9,952 bases of DNA from a bacterium HR39 (GTDB lineage Bacteria; Pseudomonadota; Alphaproteobacteria; Geminicoccales; Geminicoccaceae), in NCBI GenBank assembly GCA_002898955.1, contig BEIP01000016.1, positions 1-9,952 of the forward strand. The letters run 5' to 3'. The position numbers were made by a program, and so were the translations under genes. Below, in pieces: positions 9,139 through 9,952 of the stretch. The notes beneath the pieces are model-generated. The model worked only from the letters and a program-made list of their open reading frames with translations, made no database searches and was not told the origin of the DNA. Position 1 is the first letter of the stretch, and every line of letters starts with the position of its first letter.

Positions 9139-9143
9139 GCCGG
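9126..9143 (+). other. 6-bp inverted repeat between tRNA-Glu and prs
   Basis: Perfect stem CCGGCG/CGCCGG with loop CTAGAT. It may be a terminator for the tRNA transcript without a T-run, or an operator-like palindrome, and it overlaps the weak -10 proposed for prs. Its role is unknown. Confidence 0.3.
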
Positions 9144-9186
9144 CGCGCGCTCTGCCGACCCATCCAGACGACGGGCCCGGATCCCC

Positions 9187-9952
<766 letters not shown>

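Overview
The window is very GC-rich DNA (roughly 70% by eye) from a bacterium that is most likely an alphaproteobacterium. The evidence is the tight block uvrC-pgsA-moaD-moaE, an RpoH-type sigma factor with the alphaproteobacterial 'REVRFSTYAAWWIRSAMQDY' style of region 2.4, and strong G/C bias at third codon positions. The genus cannot be read from the sequence. All recognised genes lie on the + strand. The long open frames on the - strand are shadows produced by the GC skew.

Layout. (1) 2-817: 3' part of an aspartate/aromatic-type aminotransferase, followed 8 nt later by a group II PLP decarboxylase (826-2277) and a SAM-dependent methyltransferase (2307-3062); the three look like one operon. 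(2) 3063-3568: a 506-nt gene-free stretch with hairpins and the leader and promoter region of rpoH. (3) 3569-4459: rpoH, a heat-shock/stress sigma factor, closed by a strong stem-loop at 4479-4505. (4) 4529-8956: a UbiH/COQ6-type FAD monooxygenase, uvrC (nucleotide excision repair), pgsA (phosphatidylglycerophosphate synthase), and moaD and moaE (the two subunits of molybdopterin synthase). uvrC/pgsA and pgsA/moaD overlap by 1 and 4 nt, so uvrC-moaE is probably one transcript. (5) 9012-9086: tRNA-Glu(UUC). (6) 9187-window end: prs (PRPP synthase), truncated by the window edge.

The main result is a pattern of in-frame UAG codons. Three conserved genes (aminotransferase, rpoH, moaE) each contain exactly one in-frame TAG, at positions 86, 3794 and 8642. 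On both sides the reading frame is intact and the catalytic or DNA-binding residues are preserved. Each TAG sits where homologues carry Glu (aminotransferase L-E-A-A-I, MoaE L-E-H-Y-P-G-M) or Gln/Glu (sigma factor D-L-[IV]-[QE]-E-G). No gene in the window ends in TAG (eight end in TGA, one in TAA). The + strand contains only six TAG triplets: these three, which are the only ones inside protein genes, plus one in the tRNA and two in intergenic DNA. The simplest reading is that UAG is a sense codon here, best fitting Glu with Gln second. The alternatives are three independent nonsense mutations or consensus errors. No UAG-reading tRNA is present in the window, so the decoding apparatus, if it exists, lies elsewhere.
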